DNA of 64,000 nt from NCBI GenBank assembly GCA_947175055.1, contig CAMWLJ010000001.1, positions 45,322-109,321 on the forward strand, in the 5' to 3' direction. This document shows, piece after piece, positions 8,925 to 18,687 of the stretch. The notes beneath the pieces were generated by a model. That model was not told the origin of the DNA, did no database searches, and was given only the letters and a program-made list of their open reading frames with translations. Both the position numbers and the translations under genes were made by a program. This stretch comes from an uncultured Lachnospiraceae bacterium. GTDB taxonomy: Bacteria > Bacillota > Clostridia > Lachnospirales > Lachnospiraceae. Position 1 is the stretch's first letter; the number at the start of each line of letters is the position of its first letter.

Positions 8925-9992
8925 ATGGAAATGGGAGAAGGCAGCTTGATATGGGAAAGTGTAGATTTAAATGCAGCCATGCTTGACTTCCAGCGTCTGT
9001 ATCCGGAATACACGTTTGACGGTGAGCATGTTTTGAACCTTATCCTGCAGGGCAAATTATGGGATGTCGTGAAGGAACTGACCAATGGAATAACGAGTGC
9101 GATTAATTCTCAGGCGGGGGAATTAAGGACTTTGTTCTTCACAATCTTGTTGCTGGGGATCGTAGCAGCCCTTTTTGTAAATTTTGCAGATCTGTTTCAA
9201 GACCATCAAGTATCAGATCTTGCATTCTATTTTGTTTATATGCTTTTGATCGCAGTGCTTCTGAAATCTTTTGAGAGTGGTATGAGCATCGTGAGGGGGA
9301 TATTGGAATCGGTGACGGTCTTTATGAAACTTTACATACCGACCTATATGATAACGGTTGGCAGCGCTGCCGGCGTTGCTTCCGCATCAGTGTATTATCA
9401 GATACTGCTGTTCATTGTCTATCTGATAGAGTGGGGCTATCTGACGATACTGCTTCCGGTCATATACAGTTATGTTCTGCTCACCGTGATCAATGGAATC
9501 TGGATGGAAGAAAAGCTGGCGCTTCTCCTGGAACTGCTCGGTAAGGTAATAGGAGTCAGTATTAAGATCACGATGGGTGTCATTACGGGGTTTAGTATAC
9601 TGCAGTCAATGATATCTCCTGTTATAGATTCTTTGCAGTCTTCCGCGCTCAAGAAAGCTATGGCGGCAATACCAGGGATCGGAGGGCTGACAGAAGGTAT
9701 GTTTGAGATGGTGGTAGGCTCTGCAGTCCTGGTCAAGAACAGTGTCGGGTTGTATATTACTCTGGTCCTGATCTTAGTGTGCTGTGTGCCGGTGCTGAAG
9801 CTACTGCTTCTTGGCGGGGTGATCAAGCTGAGTGCAGCTCTGATGGGAATCATCAGTGACAGGCGTATGACAAACTGTGCAAACAGAGTTGGAGACGGTA
9901 ACCTTATGCTGCTGAAGATAGCCTTATCTTCCGTAGGAATGTTCGTGATCCAGATTGCGGTCATCACTTACACAACGAGCGGCAGGATGTGA
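8925..9992 (+). CDS. spoIIIAE: stage III sporulation protein AE
   Basis: 355 aa polytopic protein with SpoIIIAE core; operon position; N-terminal signal peptide not evident in this ORF. Confidence 0.88.
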   Translation: MEMGEGSLIWESVDLNAAMLDFQRLYPEYTFDGEHVLNLILQGKLWDVVKELTNGITSAINSQAGELRTLFFTILLLGIVAALFVNFADLFQDHQVSDLAFYFVYMLLIAVLLKSFESGMSIVRGILESVTVFMKLYIPTYMITVGSAAGVASASVYYQILLFIVYLIEWGYLTILLPVIYSYVLLTVINGIWMEEKLALLLELLGKVIGVSIKITMGVITGFSILQSMISPVIDSLQSSALKKAMAAIPGIGGLTEGMFEMVVGSAVLVKNSVGLYITLVLILVCCVPVLKLLLLGGVIKLSAALMGIISDRRMTNCANRVGDGNLMLLKIALSSVGMFVIQIAVITYTTSGRM

Positions 9993-10093
9993 CGTGCAGG
10001 TATTCGGAATTCTCTCCTGTGTCCGTTTGGAAGCTGCGCTTCTGCCGGTGGCAAGAGTGATTTGAGACTATATACAGGAAAAGAGGGAAATCT

Positions 10094-10801
10094 GTGATAG
10101 AGAATATAAAGAGAATAGGCTTGTTTATGATCGTTGCGCAGACATTTATTCATTTTGCTGCCGGAAAGCAGTATGAGAAATATATGAAAATAATCGCAGG
10201 TGTTATAGTATTATTATTGTTTGTCAGGCCGTTTTCTTCTCCGGGTATGGATTTTGAAGTACAATGGCAGCTGGAAATGGAACACCTGACAGAACAGATG
10301 AAAGAACAGACTGGTATATGGGAACAGACCATGCCAGATATGGATCATGGAACAGAGCGCAGGATCGTAGGGCAGTTTGAAAAAGAGATACAAGAAAAAT
10401 TAAACAGAGAGGTAGCATTGGAAAATTTTACAATAACAGATGTTAAAGTTGAATGGGAGGGTGGTGATGAGAAAGGAAGCGTGGAAGCGTGGGAGAAGAC
10501 TATTGGGGGCATTGTGATAACACTTAAGCAGACAGTACAGGAGGATCAGGATCTGGAGAAAGGAAATCATGTGGATCCGGTCACCATAGAGAGCATTCAC
10601 GTGGAGACAGGAGGTCGGAAAGGAGGGCAGGAATGGCGAAATAACGAGACAAATCCGGAGGACAGTCAGAGGAAGAACGGTGGTGAGGCAAAACAGGAAA
10701 CGGACCGGGATATGGAGACAGCAGAATATTGCAGGATGTTTGCCGAAGCTTTGGGAATAGAAGAGACGCAGGTGGAGGTGAATTACAGTGGGGGAAGGTA
10801 A
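10094..10801 (+). CDS. spoIIIAF: stage III sporulation protein AF
   Basis: Two N-terminal TM segments (FIHFAAGKQYEKYMKIIAGVIVLLLFVRPF); operon position; GTG start. Confidence 0.9.
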   Translation: MIENIKRIGLFMIVAQTFIHFAAGKQYEKYMKIIAGVIVLLLFVRPFSSPGMDFEVQWQLEMEHLTEQMKEQTGIWEQTMPDMDHGTERRIVGQFEKEIQEKLNREVALENFTITDVKVEWEGGDEKGSVEAWEKTIGGIVITLKQTVQEDQDLEKGNHVDPVTIESIHVETGGRKGGQEWRNNETNPEDSQRKNGGEAKQETDRDMETAEYCRMFAEALGIEETQVEVNYSGGR

Positions 10802-11399
10802 TAAAGTATTACAGAGGCTGACTAACGGAAAGAAGCTTCAGAAGGATCAGTATCTGATCATTATTCTGGTGGGCATTTTACTTTGCGTAATCGCAATTCC
10901 GACTAACAAAAAAGATTCAAAGTCCGATTTATCGAACATAAAGGATGATATAGTGGATGATCATAAGGGTTTAGATGATGTAGATGTGCCGGTAGATTAT
11001 GTAGGCTGTTGGGAGGATAAGCTCGAAGATGCGCTCAGATACGTAGAAGGAGTGGGTAAAGTCAGGGTGCTTATTACACTGCATAGTTCTGAACAGAAGA
11101 TCGTTGAGAAGGACGGACCGGAAGAACATTCGGAGACAACAGAGACGGACGCTGCGGGAGGGAACCGCACGATAGGAGAGAGCCGGATCGAGAAGAATAC
11201 GATTTATACAGTCGATGCGCAGGGTGGGAATGTGCCTTATGTGGTCATGACAATACCGCCTGTCGTGGAGGGGGTTGTAGTGATCGCACAGATGGCGGAT
11301 CGGGAGAACATACAGGAAGATATTATTCAGGCAATTCAGGTATTATTTGATATCGATGCGAATAAGATTAAAATAGTAAAGATGAAAAATAAACAGTGA
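10788..11399 (+). CDS. spoIIIAG: stage III sporulation protein AG
   Basis: Single TM, ring-building domain KLEDALRYVEGVGKVRVLITLHSS; operon position. Confidence 0.92.
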   Translation: MGEGNKVLQRLTNGKKLQKDQYLIIILVGILLCVIAIPTNKKDSKSDLSNIKDDIVDDHKGLDDVDVPVDYVGCWEDKLEDALRYVEGVGKVRVLITLHSSEQKIVEKDGPEEHSETTETDAAGGNRTIGESRIEKNTIYTVDAQGGNVPYVVMTIPPVVEGVVVIAQMADRENIQEDIIQAIQVLFDIDANKIKIVKMKNKQ

Positions 11400-11412
11400 A
11401 GGGGAGAAAGAA

Positions 11413-12126
11413 TTGAAAAATATGATCAAGAAGAACCAAATGATGATCACAGCACTTGCGATCATGATCGCAGTGGCAGGATACCTGAATTTTGCAGGTA
11501 CGAAGGTAACGGATGAAGACCTTATGACGGTCAATGGCGAGATCGCTACAGATGATATGGGGAATTTGGCAAAGAGTCAGGATGAGGCGGATCTTGCCAG
11601 TCTGACAGATTTATCTGAGGAAGATCTGGAACAGGCAGCAGGCGACATTGAAAGTCTGGACAGTGATGTGACTATGGCGGTAAATGGCGGCATTGACGAG
11701 GAACTGGCAGAAGCTCTGGCGGAAGAACAGCTGGAGGATGTACCGGGCGAAGCGGTCTTTACTTCAGGCACTGTCTCTGAGATGTCGGGCGCCAAGATGC
11801 AGAAAGAACAGACCAGAGCGCAGAATAAGGAAACATTGTTGGAGATCATCAACAATGCCAACATCAGTGATACACAGAAGCAGGAGGCGGTGAACAGTAT
11901 GATCTCCATGACAGACATCGCAGAGAAAGAGACTGCAGCGGAGATCTTACTGGAAGCAAAGGGATTCTCGGACGCTATTGTCAGTATAGACGGAGAGAGC
12001 GTTGATGTGGTGGTCAATACGGAAGAGCTGACAGAGGCACAGAGGGCACAGATCGAAGATATTGTGATCCGTAAGACAGGAGTAGGGGCAGAATCAATCG
12101 TTATCAGTACAGTTAATGCAAATTAA
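11413..12126 (+). CDS. spoIIIAH: stage III sporulation protein AH
   Basis: N-terminal TM, YscJ-like domain at C-terminus; operon position. Confidence 0.92.
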   Translation: MKNMIKKNQMMITALAIMIAVAGYLNFAGTKVTDEDLMTVNGEIATDDMGNLAKSQDEADLASLTDLSEEDLEQAAGDIESLDSDVTMAVNGGIDEELAEALAEEQLEDVPGEAVFTSGTVSEMSGAKMQKEQTRAQNKETLLEIINNANISDTQKQEAVNSMISMTDIAEKETAAEILLEAKGFSDAIVSIDGESVDVVVNTEELTEAQRAQIEDIVIRKTGVGAESIVISTVNAN

Positions 12127-12347
12127 GTGCATAATAGAAAGATTTATGATAAAATATATCCGTATGGCATTTTGCGGCGGAAATCATAGCAAAGCAGCCG
12201 ATGCCCACCGATCGAAGGGGATTTTTCCGGAAGCAGCCGGAGATATTTGATACGACGGTGGGCGGAGCGGCGGCATATCGGAGCAGTTTAGTAATCATGC
12301 CGGAGTTTGCCGGATATTTAAGTTATAGAAGCTGGAGGATAAATTAC

Positions 12348-13940
12348 GTGGGCAATTACGCGGAGGAGATTAACAAAAGAAGAACTTTTGCGATCATATC
12401 GCATCCGGATGCGGGTAAGACAACATTGACAGAGAAATTTCTGCTGTATGGCGGCGCGATCAATCTTGCGGGCAGTGTGAAAGGGAAAGCAACGGCAAGA
12501 CATGCGGTCTCCGATTGGATGGAGATTGAGAAAGAGAGAGGAATCTCCGTTACATCATCGGTACTGCAGTTTGAGTATGACGGATTTTGCATCAATATTC
12601 TTGACACACCGGGACACCAGGATTTCTCGGAGGATACGTACAGAACGCTGATGGCGGCGGATTCGGCGGTCATGGTCATTGACGCATCCAAAGGAGTGGA
12701 GGCACAGACGCGCAAGCTTTTTAAAGTATGTGTTATGCGCCATATTCCGATCTTTACATTTATCAATAAGTTGGACAGGGATGCCAATGATACGTTTGAA
12801 CTGCTTGATGAGATCGAGAAAGAACTGGGGATCGCGACCTGTCCCATCAACTGGCCGATTGGTTCCGGTAAAGGATTTAAGGGTGTTTACGAGCGTGCAA
12901 GCCGTAGTGTCATCACCTATGCGGATACAGAGAAGGGAACGAAAGAGGGACATGCTACCCGAATACCGATCGAGGAAGAGACAGCTTTGACGGAACAGAT
13001 TGGAGAGGCGCAGAAAGCGCAACTCATGGAAGAGATAGAGTTGTTAGACGGAGCCAGTGCCGAATACGATCTGGAGCAGATACGGGCAGGAGAATTGACA
13101 CCGGTCTTCTTCGGATCGGCGCTTACGAATTTTGGAGTGGAGATTTTCTTGCAGCATTTTTTGCAGATGACGACAACACCACTTCCCAGGAAGGCAGATG
13201 TCGGTCTGATCGATCCGGTGGAACATGAATTTTCGGCCTTTGTCTTCAAGATTCAGGCTAATATGAATAAGGCGCACAGGGACAGAGTCGCATTCATGCG
13301 TATCTGTTCCGGAAGATTTGATGCGAGTGCTGAGGTGAAGCATGTACAGGGAGGCAAGATCATGCGCTTGTCACAGCCGCAGCAGATCATGGCAGATGAG
13401 CGTAAGATATTGAGTGAAGCCTATGCCGGAGACATTATCGGTGTTTTTGATCCCGGTATTTTCTCGATCGGTGATACGATCTGTATGCCGAAAGAACAGT
13501 TTGCATATGAGGGAATTCCTACTTTTGCGCCGGAGCATTTTGCGAGAGTACGGCAGCTGGATACGATGAAGAGAAAACAATTTGTGAAAGGCATCACGCA
13601 GATCGCGCAGGAAGGCGCTATCCAGATCTTCCAGGAATTCAATACGGGTATGGAAGAGATCATCGTAGGAGTGGTAGGAGTACTGCAGTTTGATGTATTG
13701 AAATATCGTCTGGAGAATGAGTATAACGTAGAGATCAGGTTGGAGAATCTTCCGTATGAACATATTCGCTGGATCGAGAATACGGAGATCGATCTGGATA
13801 GACTGACCGGAACATCGGATATGAAGAAGATCAGGGACCTGAAAGGAAATCCGCTCTTATTATTTGTTAACCAGTGGAGTGTCGGCATGACCCTGGATAG
13901 GAATGAAGGGCTGATCCTATCGGAATTTGGCCGGAACTAG
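12348..13940 (+). CDS. prfC: peptide chain release factor 3
   Basis: Translational GTPase: RRTFAIISHPDAGKTTLTEK, NILDTPGHQDFSEDTYRTL. ORF opens at 12201; GTG at 12348 with upstream GGAGG is the likely start. Confidence 0.93.
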   Translation: MGNYAEEINKRRTFAIISHPDAGKTTLTEKFLLYGGAINLAGSVKGKATARHAVSDWMEIEKERGISVTSSVLQFEYDGFCINILDTPGHQDFSEDTYRTLMAADSAVMVIDASKGVEAQTRKLFKVCVMRHIPIFTFINKLDRDANDTFELLDEIEKELGIATCPINWPIGSGKGFKGVYERASRSVITYADTEKGTKEGHATRIPIEEETALTEQIGEAQKAQLMEEIELLDGASAEYDLEQIRAGELTPVFFGSALTNFGVEIFLQHFLQMTTTPLPRKADVGLIDPVEHEFSAFVFKIQANMNKAHRDRVAFMRICSGRFDASAEVKHVQGGKIMRLSQPQQIMADERKILSEAYAGDIIGVFDPGIFSIGDTICMPKEQFAYEGIPTFAPEHFARVRQLDTMKRKQFVKGITQIAQEGAIQIFQEFNTGMEEIIVGVVGVLQFDVLKYRLENEYNVEIRLENLPYEHIRWIENTEIDLDRLTGTSDMKKIRDLKGNPLLLFVNQWSVGMTLDRNEGLILSEFGRN

Positions 13941-13979
13941 TACACTAGAGGCAGGGCAGTGTGCGCGGAATGAGAGGAT

Positions 13980-15161
13980 ATGCATATGAAAAGAACAGGC
14001 TTATTATTGATCGGTATGTTGGTTGTTACGGGATGTTTGACTTATGCATGGCGGATACTGCCTCGTCAGGAAAGCGATCTGTATATTCAGGAAAATGTCG
14101 GAGCTATGCAGGAAGAACCGGAACCGGCAGAGCAAGTCATTCAGCGGGAGAGTGAGCAGGGATATGCATATGGCAAGCTGCCTGCGGAGAAACAGGAACT
14201 GTATTTGGAGATCAGAGATGCGCTGATAAACTTCGAGGAAGATGTCAGATTGTCAAGCTGTGATAAAGCGGAGATCTCCGATGTATTCCAGTGTGTTTTG
14301 AATGACCATCCGGAAATCTTCTATGTGGAAGGGTATACCTATACGGAGTATACGCTGGGAGAGATTTTAAAGAAGATCACATTCACCGGCTCTTATCGTT
14401 TCAAGCAGGCAGAGATAGCAGAGAAGCAGAAATTGATCGATGCATATACGGAGCGATGTCTGAGCGGAATGCCTGCATATGCGGACGACTATACGAAAGT
14501 AAAGTATATTTATGAATACCTGATCCATAATACGGAATACGATGCTGCGGTGGGAGACAATCAGAATATTTGCTCAGTGTTCATTGAAGGGAGGTCGGTC
14601 TGCCAGGGATATGCGAAGGCGACGCAGTATCTATTGAATAAGGCCGGGGTTTTTGCGACTCTTGTGCTGGGACATGTGGTCGGTGGTGAAGGACATGCGT
14701 GGAATCTGGTACGGATCGATGGGGAATATTATTATGTAGATACGACTTGGGGAGATGCCTCGTATCAGGCAGTAGGTACCTCTACAGATTATCCTGCGGA
14801 GAAGATCCCTACGATCAATTACGACTATCTTTGCGTGCCGACTGAACAGATGAATCTGACTCATACGCTGGACAATGTAGTGGAGCTGCCGGAGTGCAGT
14901 TCCATGGCGGCTAATTATTATGTGCGGGAAGGGTTCTACTTTACAGAGTGGAATGAAGAGCAGGTGGAGAGAATCTTTCATGAGGAATACGAGAAGGGCA
15001 GCGCGTATGTGACGCTTAAGTGTGTGAATGAGGATGTATACAGGCAAATGCAGGAGGCGCTGATCGAGCGGCAGGAAGTCTTTCGGTATTTGGATTGTCC
15101 GGAAGGGATCGTGTCCTACTCGGATAATGAGAAGCAATACAGCATGAGTTTCTGGCTTTAA
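13980..15161 (+). CDS. transglutaminase-like domain protein
   Basis: Signal-like N-terminus; catalytic context GRSVCQGYAKATQYLLNKAG...GHAWNLVRIDGEYYYVDTTWGD. Confidence 0.85.
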   Translation: MHMKRTGLLLIGMLVVTGCLTYAWRILPRQESDLYIQENVGAMQEEPEPAEQVIQRESEQGYAYGKLPAEKQELYLEIRDALINFEEDVRLSSCDKAEISDVFQCVLNDHPEIFYVEGYTYTEYTLGEILKKITFTGSYRFKQAEIAEKQKLIDAYTERCLSGMPAYADDYTKVKYIYEYLIHNTEYDAAVGDNQNICSVFIEGRSVCQGYAKATQYLLNKAGVFATLVLGHVVGGEGHAWNLVRIDGEYYYVDTTWGDASYQAVGTSTDYPAEKIPTINYDYLCVPTEQMNLTHTLDNVVELPECSSMAANYYVREGFYFTEWNEEQVERIFHEEYEKGSAYVTLKCVNEDVYRQMQEALIERQEVFRYLDCPEGIVSYSDNEKQYSMSFWL

Positions 15162-15264
15162 CGGTAACAATTTTAAACATACTCTAGGCAAAAATGATAA
15201 AATTTGGTATACTTATTATCTGGGTTATTGTAATCGGGCAATACTATAGCAATGGAAATGGGAG

Positions 15265-15657
15265 ATGAATATGGATCAGGAATTATCTAAGAATATTTAT
15301 GTATTACAGGAAGATGAGAAAATAGGTACGGTAAAGATCGCAGACGACGTAGTTGCGATGATCGCGGCGCTTGCAGCGACAGAAGTGGAAGGGATTGCGG
15401 CCATGAACGGCAATATGGCAAAGGAGCTATTGAGTAGAGTTGGCGTTAAGGGACTTGCCAAAGGGGCGCGGGTCGAGATCTTTAATAAGAAGGTTAAGGT
15501 AGAACTTGCTATCGTCATGGAATACGGGTTTAATATTCCGGCGACCTGTCAAAGAGCGCAGAGTAAAGTGAAGAGTGCGATTGAGAATATGACAGGGCTG
15601 GAAGTGACTGATGTCAATATCCGGATAGCGGGAATCAATGTGTCTAAAGAGAAATAG
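15265..15657 (+). CDS. Asp23/Gls24 family envelope stress protein
   Basis: 130 aa; VAMIAALAATEVEGIAAMNG...VTDVNIRIAGINV. Confidence 0.9.
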   Translation: MNMDQELSKNIYVLQEDEKIGTVKIADDVVAMIAALAATEVEGIAAMNGNMAKELLSRVGVKGLAKGARVEIFNKKVKVELAIVMEYGFNIPATCQRAQSKVKSAIENMTGLEVTDVNIRIAGINVSKEK

Positions 15658-15670
15658 TATACGGAACATT

Positions 15671-15764
15671 TTCGCTGGAGCCACAAACTCGAGATTGCAG
15701 AGCCAAATTTGAAATTTGGCTCGCAGCCTTCGCAGGAAATTGCTTCGGCATGGAGGTAAATATG
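15671..15764 (+). repeat. modular repeat ending in SD and start codon of nusB
   Basis: CACAAACTCGAGATTGCAGAGC, palindrome GCCAAATTT-G-AAATTTGGC (15702-15720), CGCAGCCTTCGCAGGAAATTGCTTCGGCATGGAGGTAAATATG. Confidence 0.65.
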
Positions 15765-16157
15765 AGCAGAAGAGAACTGCGGGAACAGATTTTCAAGCTA
15801 CTGTTCCGTGTGGAATTTAACAGTTTAGAGGATATGCCGGAGCAGGAAGAGCTTTTCTTTGACCAAGAAGATGCTGCACAGGGAGAAGACGCTGCTTATA
15901 TTTCCGACAAATATAATAAAATCTGCCAGAAACTCACCGAACTGGACGTAATGTTGGATGAGAAAGCAAAGGGATGGAATACCAAACGAATGAGTAAGGT
16001 GGATCTGACGATCTTAAGACTTGCTGTTTATGAGATCGAATATGATGATTCTGTACCTGGCAGTGTCGCGATCAATGAGGCTGTGGAGCTTGCTAAGAAG
16101 TTTGGGCAGGACGCGTCATCGAGCTTTGTCAATGGAATTCTTGCTAAATTTGTATAA
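15762..16157 (+). CDS. nusB: transcription antitermination factor NusB
   Basis: SRRELREQIFKLLFRVEFN...VDLTILRLAVYEIEYDDSVPGSVAINEAVELAKKFG. Confidence 0.95.
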   Translation: MSRRELREQIFKLLFRVEFNSLEDMPEQEELFFDQEDAAQGEDAAYISDKYNKICQKLTELDVMLDEKAKGWNTKRMSKVDLTILRLAVYEIEYDDSVPGSVAINEAVELAKKFGQDASSSFVNGILAKFV

Positions 16158-16219
16158 AATAAATGATGAATCGGACCGGGACTTTACACTGTCGGTAAGG
16201 TACGTGAGAAAGTATCAAT

Positions 16220-17437
16220 ATGCAGAATGTATATACAGTTGCACAGGTTAATTCTTATATAAAAAATATGTTCATGCAGGATTATATGTTGCAGTCGATC
16301 ATGGTCAAGGGTGAAGTGAGTAACTGCAAATATCATTCTTCTGGACATATTTATTTTACATTAAAGGATGCAAAAGGGACAATAGCGTGTGTTATGTTTG
16401 CGTCTGATCGCAGTGGGTTATCCTTTAAGATGGCGGAGGGACATCAGGTCGTCGTAAGCGGCAGTGTGAATGTCTACGAGCGGGATGGCAAGTATCAACT
16501 GTATGCCAGGGCGATACAGCTTGACGGTGCAGGTGCGCTCTATGAGCGATATGAAAGATTGAAAAGTGAACTGGAAGAGCGGGGGATGTTTGCGGCACAG
16601 TATAAACAGCCCATTCCAAAGTATATCAGGAGACTCGGCGTTGTGACCGCTGCCACGGGAGCGGCAGTCAGAGATATCATCAATATCGCTGGAAGGCGCA
16701 ATCCATACGTACAGATCATTCTGTATCCGGCAATCGTACAGGGAGAAGCGGCGCCAGCCAGTATTGTAAATGGTATTCGCGCTATGGAGCGGCAGCAGGT
16801 AGATACTATAATTGTGGGAAGAGGCGGTGGGTCCATAGAGGATCTTTGGGCATTTAATGAGGAAATAGTGGCACAGGCGATATTTGACTGTCCTATTCCT
16901 GTTATCTCAGCGGTAGGACATGAGACAGATACGACGATCGCTGATTTTGTGGCAGATCTGCGGGCACCCACACCGTCAGCAGCGGCAGAGCTTGCGGTTT
17001 ATGATATCGAACAATTGCAGGACAAGCTGTCAGAGTATGCCTATACAATGCAGCACTTATGCAGACGTATCATCAGATATTACAGGCAGGCTGCGGAACA
17101 GTATAGCGTGAGAATGCGTTATCTGAGTCCACTGAATACTATCCGCAATAAGAGGCTGCAGGTACTGTCACTGGAAGAGAGACTGCAGAATCTGATGGAG
17201 AAGCAGCTCCAGGACAGCAGGCATAGAATGGCGATCTACGTTGAGCAAATGAAAGGACTGTCGCCCTTAGACAAACTGAATCAAGGATATGCATATGCTG
17301 CTGACGATTCTGGAAAGACACTGACATCGATCGAGCAGGTTTCAATCGGCGATGCGGTGACGGTCTATGTGAAGGATGGCAGGCTGCGGGCAGAAGTTAC
17401 TGATAGATTACATCAGGAACATTTGATCGAGGGATAG
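16220..17437 (+). CDS. xseA: exodeoxyribonuclease VII large subunit
   Basis: OB-fold N-terminus, GVVTAATGAAVRDI, VGRGGGSIEDLWAFN, ISAVGHETDTTIADFVADLRAPTPSAAAE. Confidence 0.96.
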   Translation: MQNVYTVAQVNSYIKNMFMQDYMLQSIMVKGEVSNCKYHSSGHIYFTLKDAKGTIACVMFASDRSGLSFKMAEGHQVVVSGSVNVYERDGKYQLYARAIQLDGAGALYERYERLKSELEERGMFAAQYKQPIPKYIRRLGVVTAATGAAVRDIINIAGRRNPYVQIILYPAIVQGEAAPASIVNGIRAMERQQVDTIIVGRGGGSIEDLWAFNEEIVAQAIFDCPIPVISAVGHETDTTIADFVADLRAPTPSAAAELAVYDIEQLQDKLSEYAYTMQHLCRRIIRYYRQAAEQYSVRMRYLSPLNTIRNKRLQVLSLEERLQNLMEKQLQDSRHRMAIYVEQMKGLSPLDKLNQGYAYAADDSGKTLTSIEQVSIGDAVTVYVKDGRLRAEVTDRLHQEHLIEG

Positions 17438-17486
17438 GATGGGAAGGAAGCTTGCAGTTATCGTAAACACCAGTGTGGAGGTATGT

Positions 17487-17735
17487 ATGGAGGTATGTAT
17501 GGGTGAGACGGCGCGTGAAACAGGGCAGGACAGACAGGAGCTTTCTTTGGAAGAGGCATTTGGACAGATAGAAGATGTGATCGCACATCTCGAGACGGAG
17601 GAGATAACGCTGGAGGAATCTTTCCGGGAATATAACAGAGGTATGCAGTTGCTGCGGCACTGCAACGATGCGATCGACAGAGTGGAGAAGAAAGTACTTC
17701 AGATCAATGAGAGTGGTGGATTGGATGAATTTTGA
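17487..17735 (+). CDS. xseB: exodeoxyribonuclease VII small subunit
   Basis: LSLEEAFGQIEDVIAHLETEEITLEESFREYNRGMQLLRHCNDAID. ORF opens at 17439; start ambiguous between ATG 17487 and 17499. Confidence 0.92.
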   Translation: MEVCMGETARETGQDRQELSLEEAFGQIEDVIAHLETEEITLEESFREYNRGMQLLRHCNDAIDRVEKKVLQINESGGLDEF

Positions 17736-18675
17736 GACAGAGTTAGAACAGAAAACAGCAGCTATAGCACCGATCCTGCGGCGGTATCTTCCGGCTGAGA
17801 CAGGATATCAGAGCAAAGTGGCAGAGGCAATGAATTATTCAGTGCAGGCAGGCGGTAAGAGGCTTAGGCCATTGCTGATGGCAGAGAGTGCGGCGCTTTT
17901 TGCAGATACGTCAGTGACAGCTGCAGAACAGGATGCGCCGGCGCGGGAAGCGTTTGTGGATCGCACGCTGCCGTTGTTTATGGCGGCATTGGAGATGATC
18001 CATAACTATTCTCTGGTGCATGACGATCTTCCGGCGATGGACAATGACGAATATCGCAGAGGGCGCAAGACGACACATGTGGTTTACGGCGAGGGCATGG
18101 CAGTGCTGGCAGGAGACGGCCTGCTCAACTATGCGTTTGAGACGGCCGTACGTGCTTTCGAGGAAGCGGAGACGAGGGAGGAGCTTTGTAGGGTAGCGGC
18201 GGCCATGAAGATACTATCCGGCAAGGCCGGAATCAACGGTATGATAGGTGGACAATGTGCTGATCTGGAAGCAGAGAAGCTGGGGGATGATGTGACGGAA
18301 GAGATGCTCCTCTATATTCATGAGCATAAGACGGCGGCATTGATCCAGGCGGCGATGACGATCGGAGCAGTTCTGGCCGGGGCAACACAAGAGGAGATTG
18401 CCGTGTTGGAGAGATGTGCCTATAATATCGGAGTGGCATTTCAGATCCAGGATGATATTCTGGATGTGACGAGTTCCCTGGAAGTGTTGGGGAAACAGGT
18501 GGGCAGTGACGAGAAGAATCACAAGCTTACGTATGTTACGATGCACGGACTGGAAGAGTCGAAGCATCAGGTGGCAAAGTTGTCCGAAGAAGCCGTTGAA
18601 ATGCTTGCATCTTTTCCCAAAAGGAATCTTTTTCTGGAAAAGTTGGCAGAGCAGTTGATCTACAGAGAGAAATAA
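17725..18675 (+). CDS. ispA: polyprenyl (farnesyl) diphosphate synthase
   Basis: GGKRLRPLL, HDDLPAMDNDEYRRG, QIQDDILDV. ORF opens at 17668; ATG 17725 overlaps xseB. Confidence 0.93.
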   Translation: MNFETELEQKTAAIAPILRRYLPAETGYQSKVAEAMNYSVQAGGKRLRPLLMAESAALFADTSVTAAEQDAPAREAFVDRTLPLFMAALEMIHNYSLVHDDLPAMDNDEYRRGRKTTHVVYGEGMAVLAGDGLLNYAFETAVRAFEEAETREELCRVAAAMKILSGKAGINGMIGGQCADLEAEKLGDDVTEEMLLYIHEHKTAALIQAAMTIGAVLAGATQEEIAVLERCAYNIGVAFQIQDDILDVTSSLEVLGKQVGSDEKNHKLTYVTMHGLEESKHQVAKLSEEAVEMLASFPKRNLFLEKLAEQLIYREK

Positions 18676-18687
18676 AGAGGGGTATCT

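Noticed and set aside
8795-8986. 63-aa ORF between spoIIIAD and spoIIIAE
   Set aside because: Mostly polar, overlaps the SpoIIIAE start in another frame, no RBS of note; more likely remnant leader or intergenic sequence.
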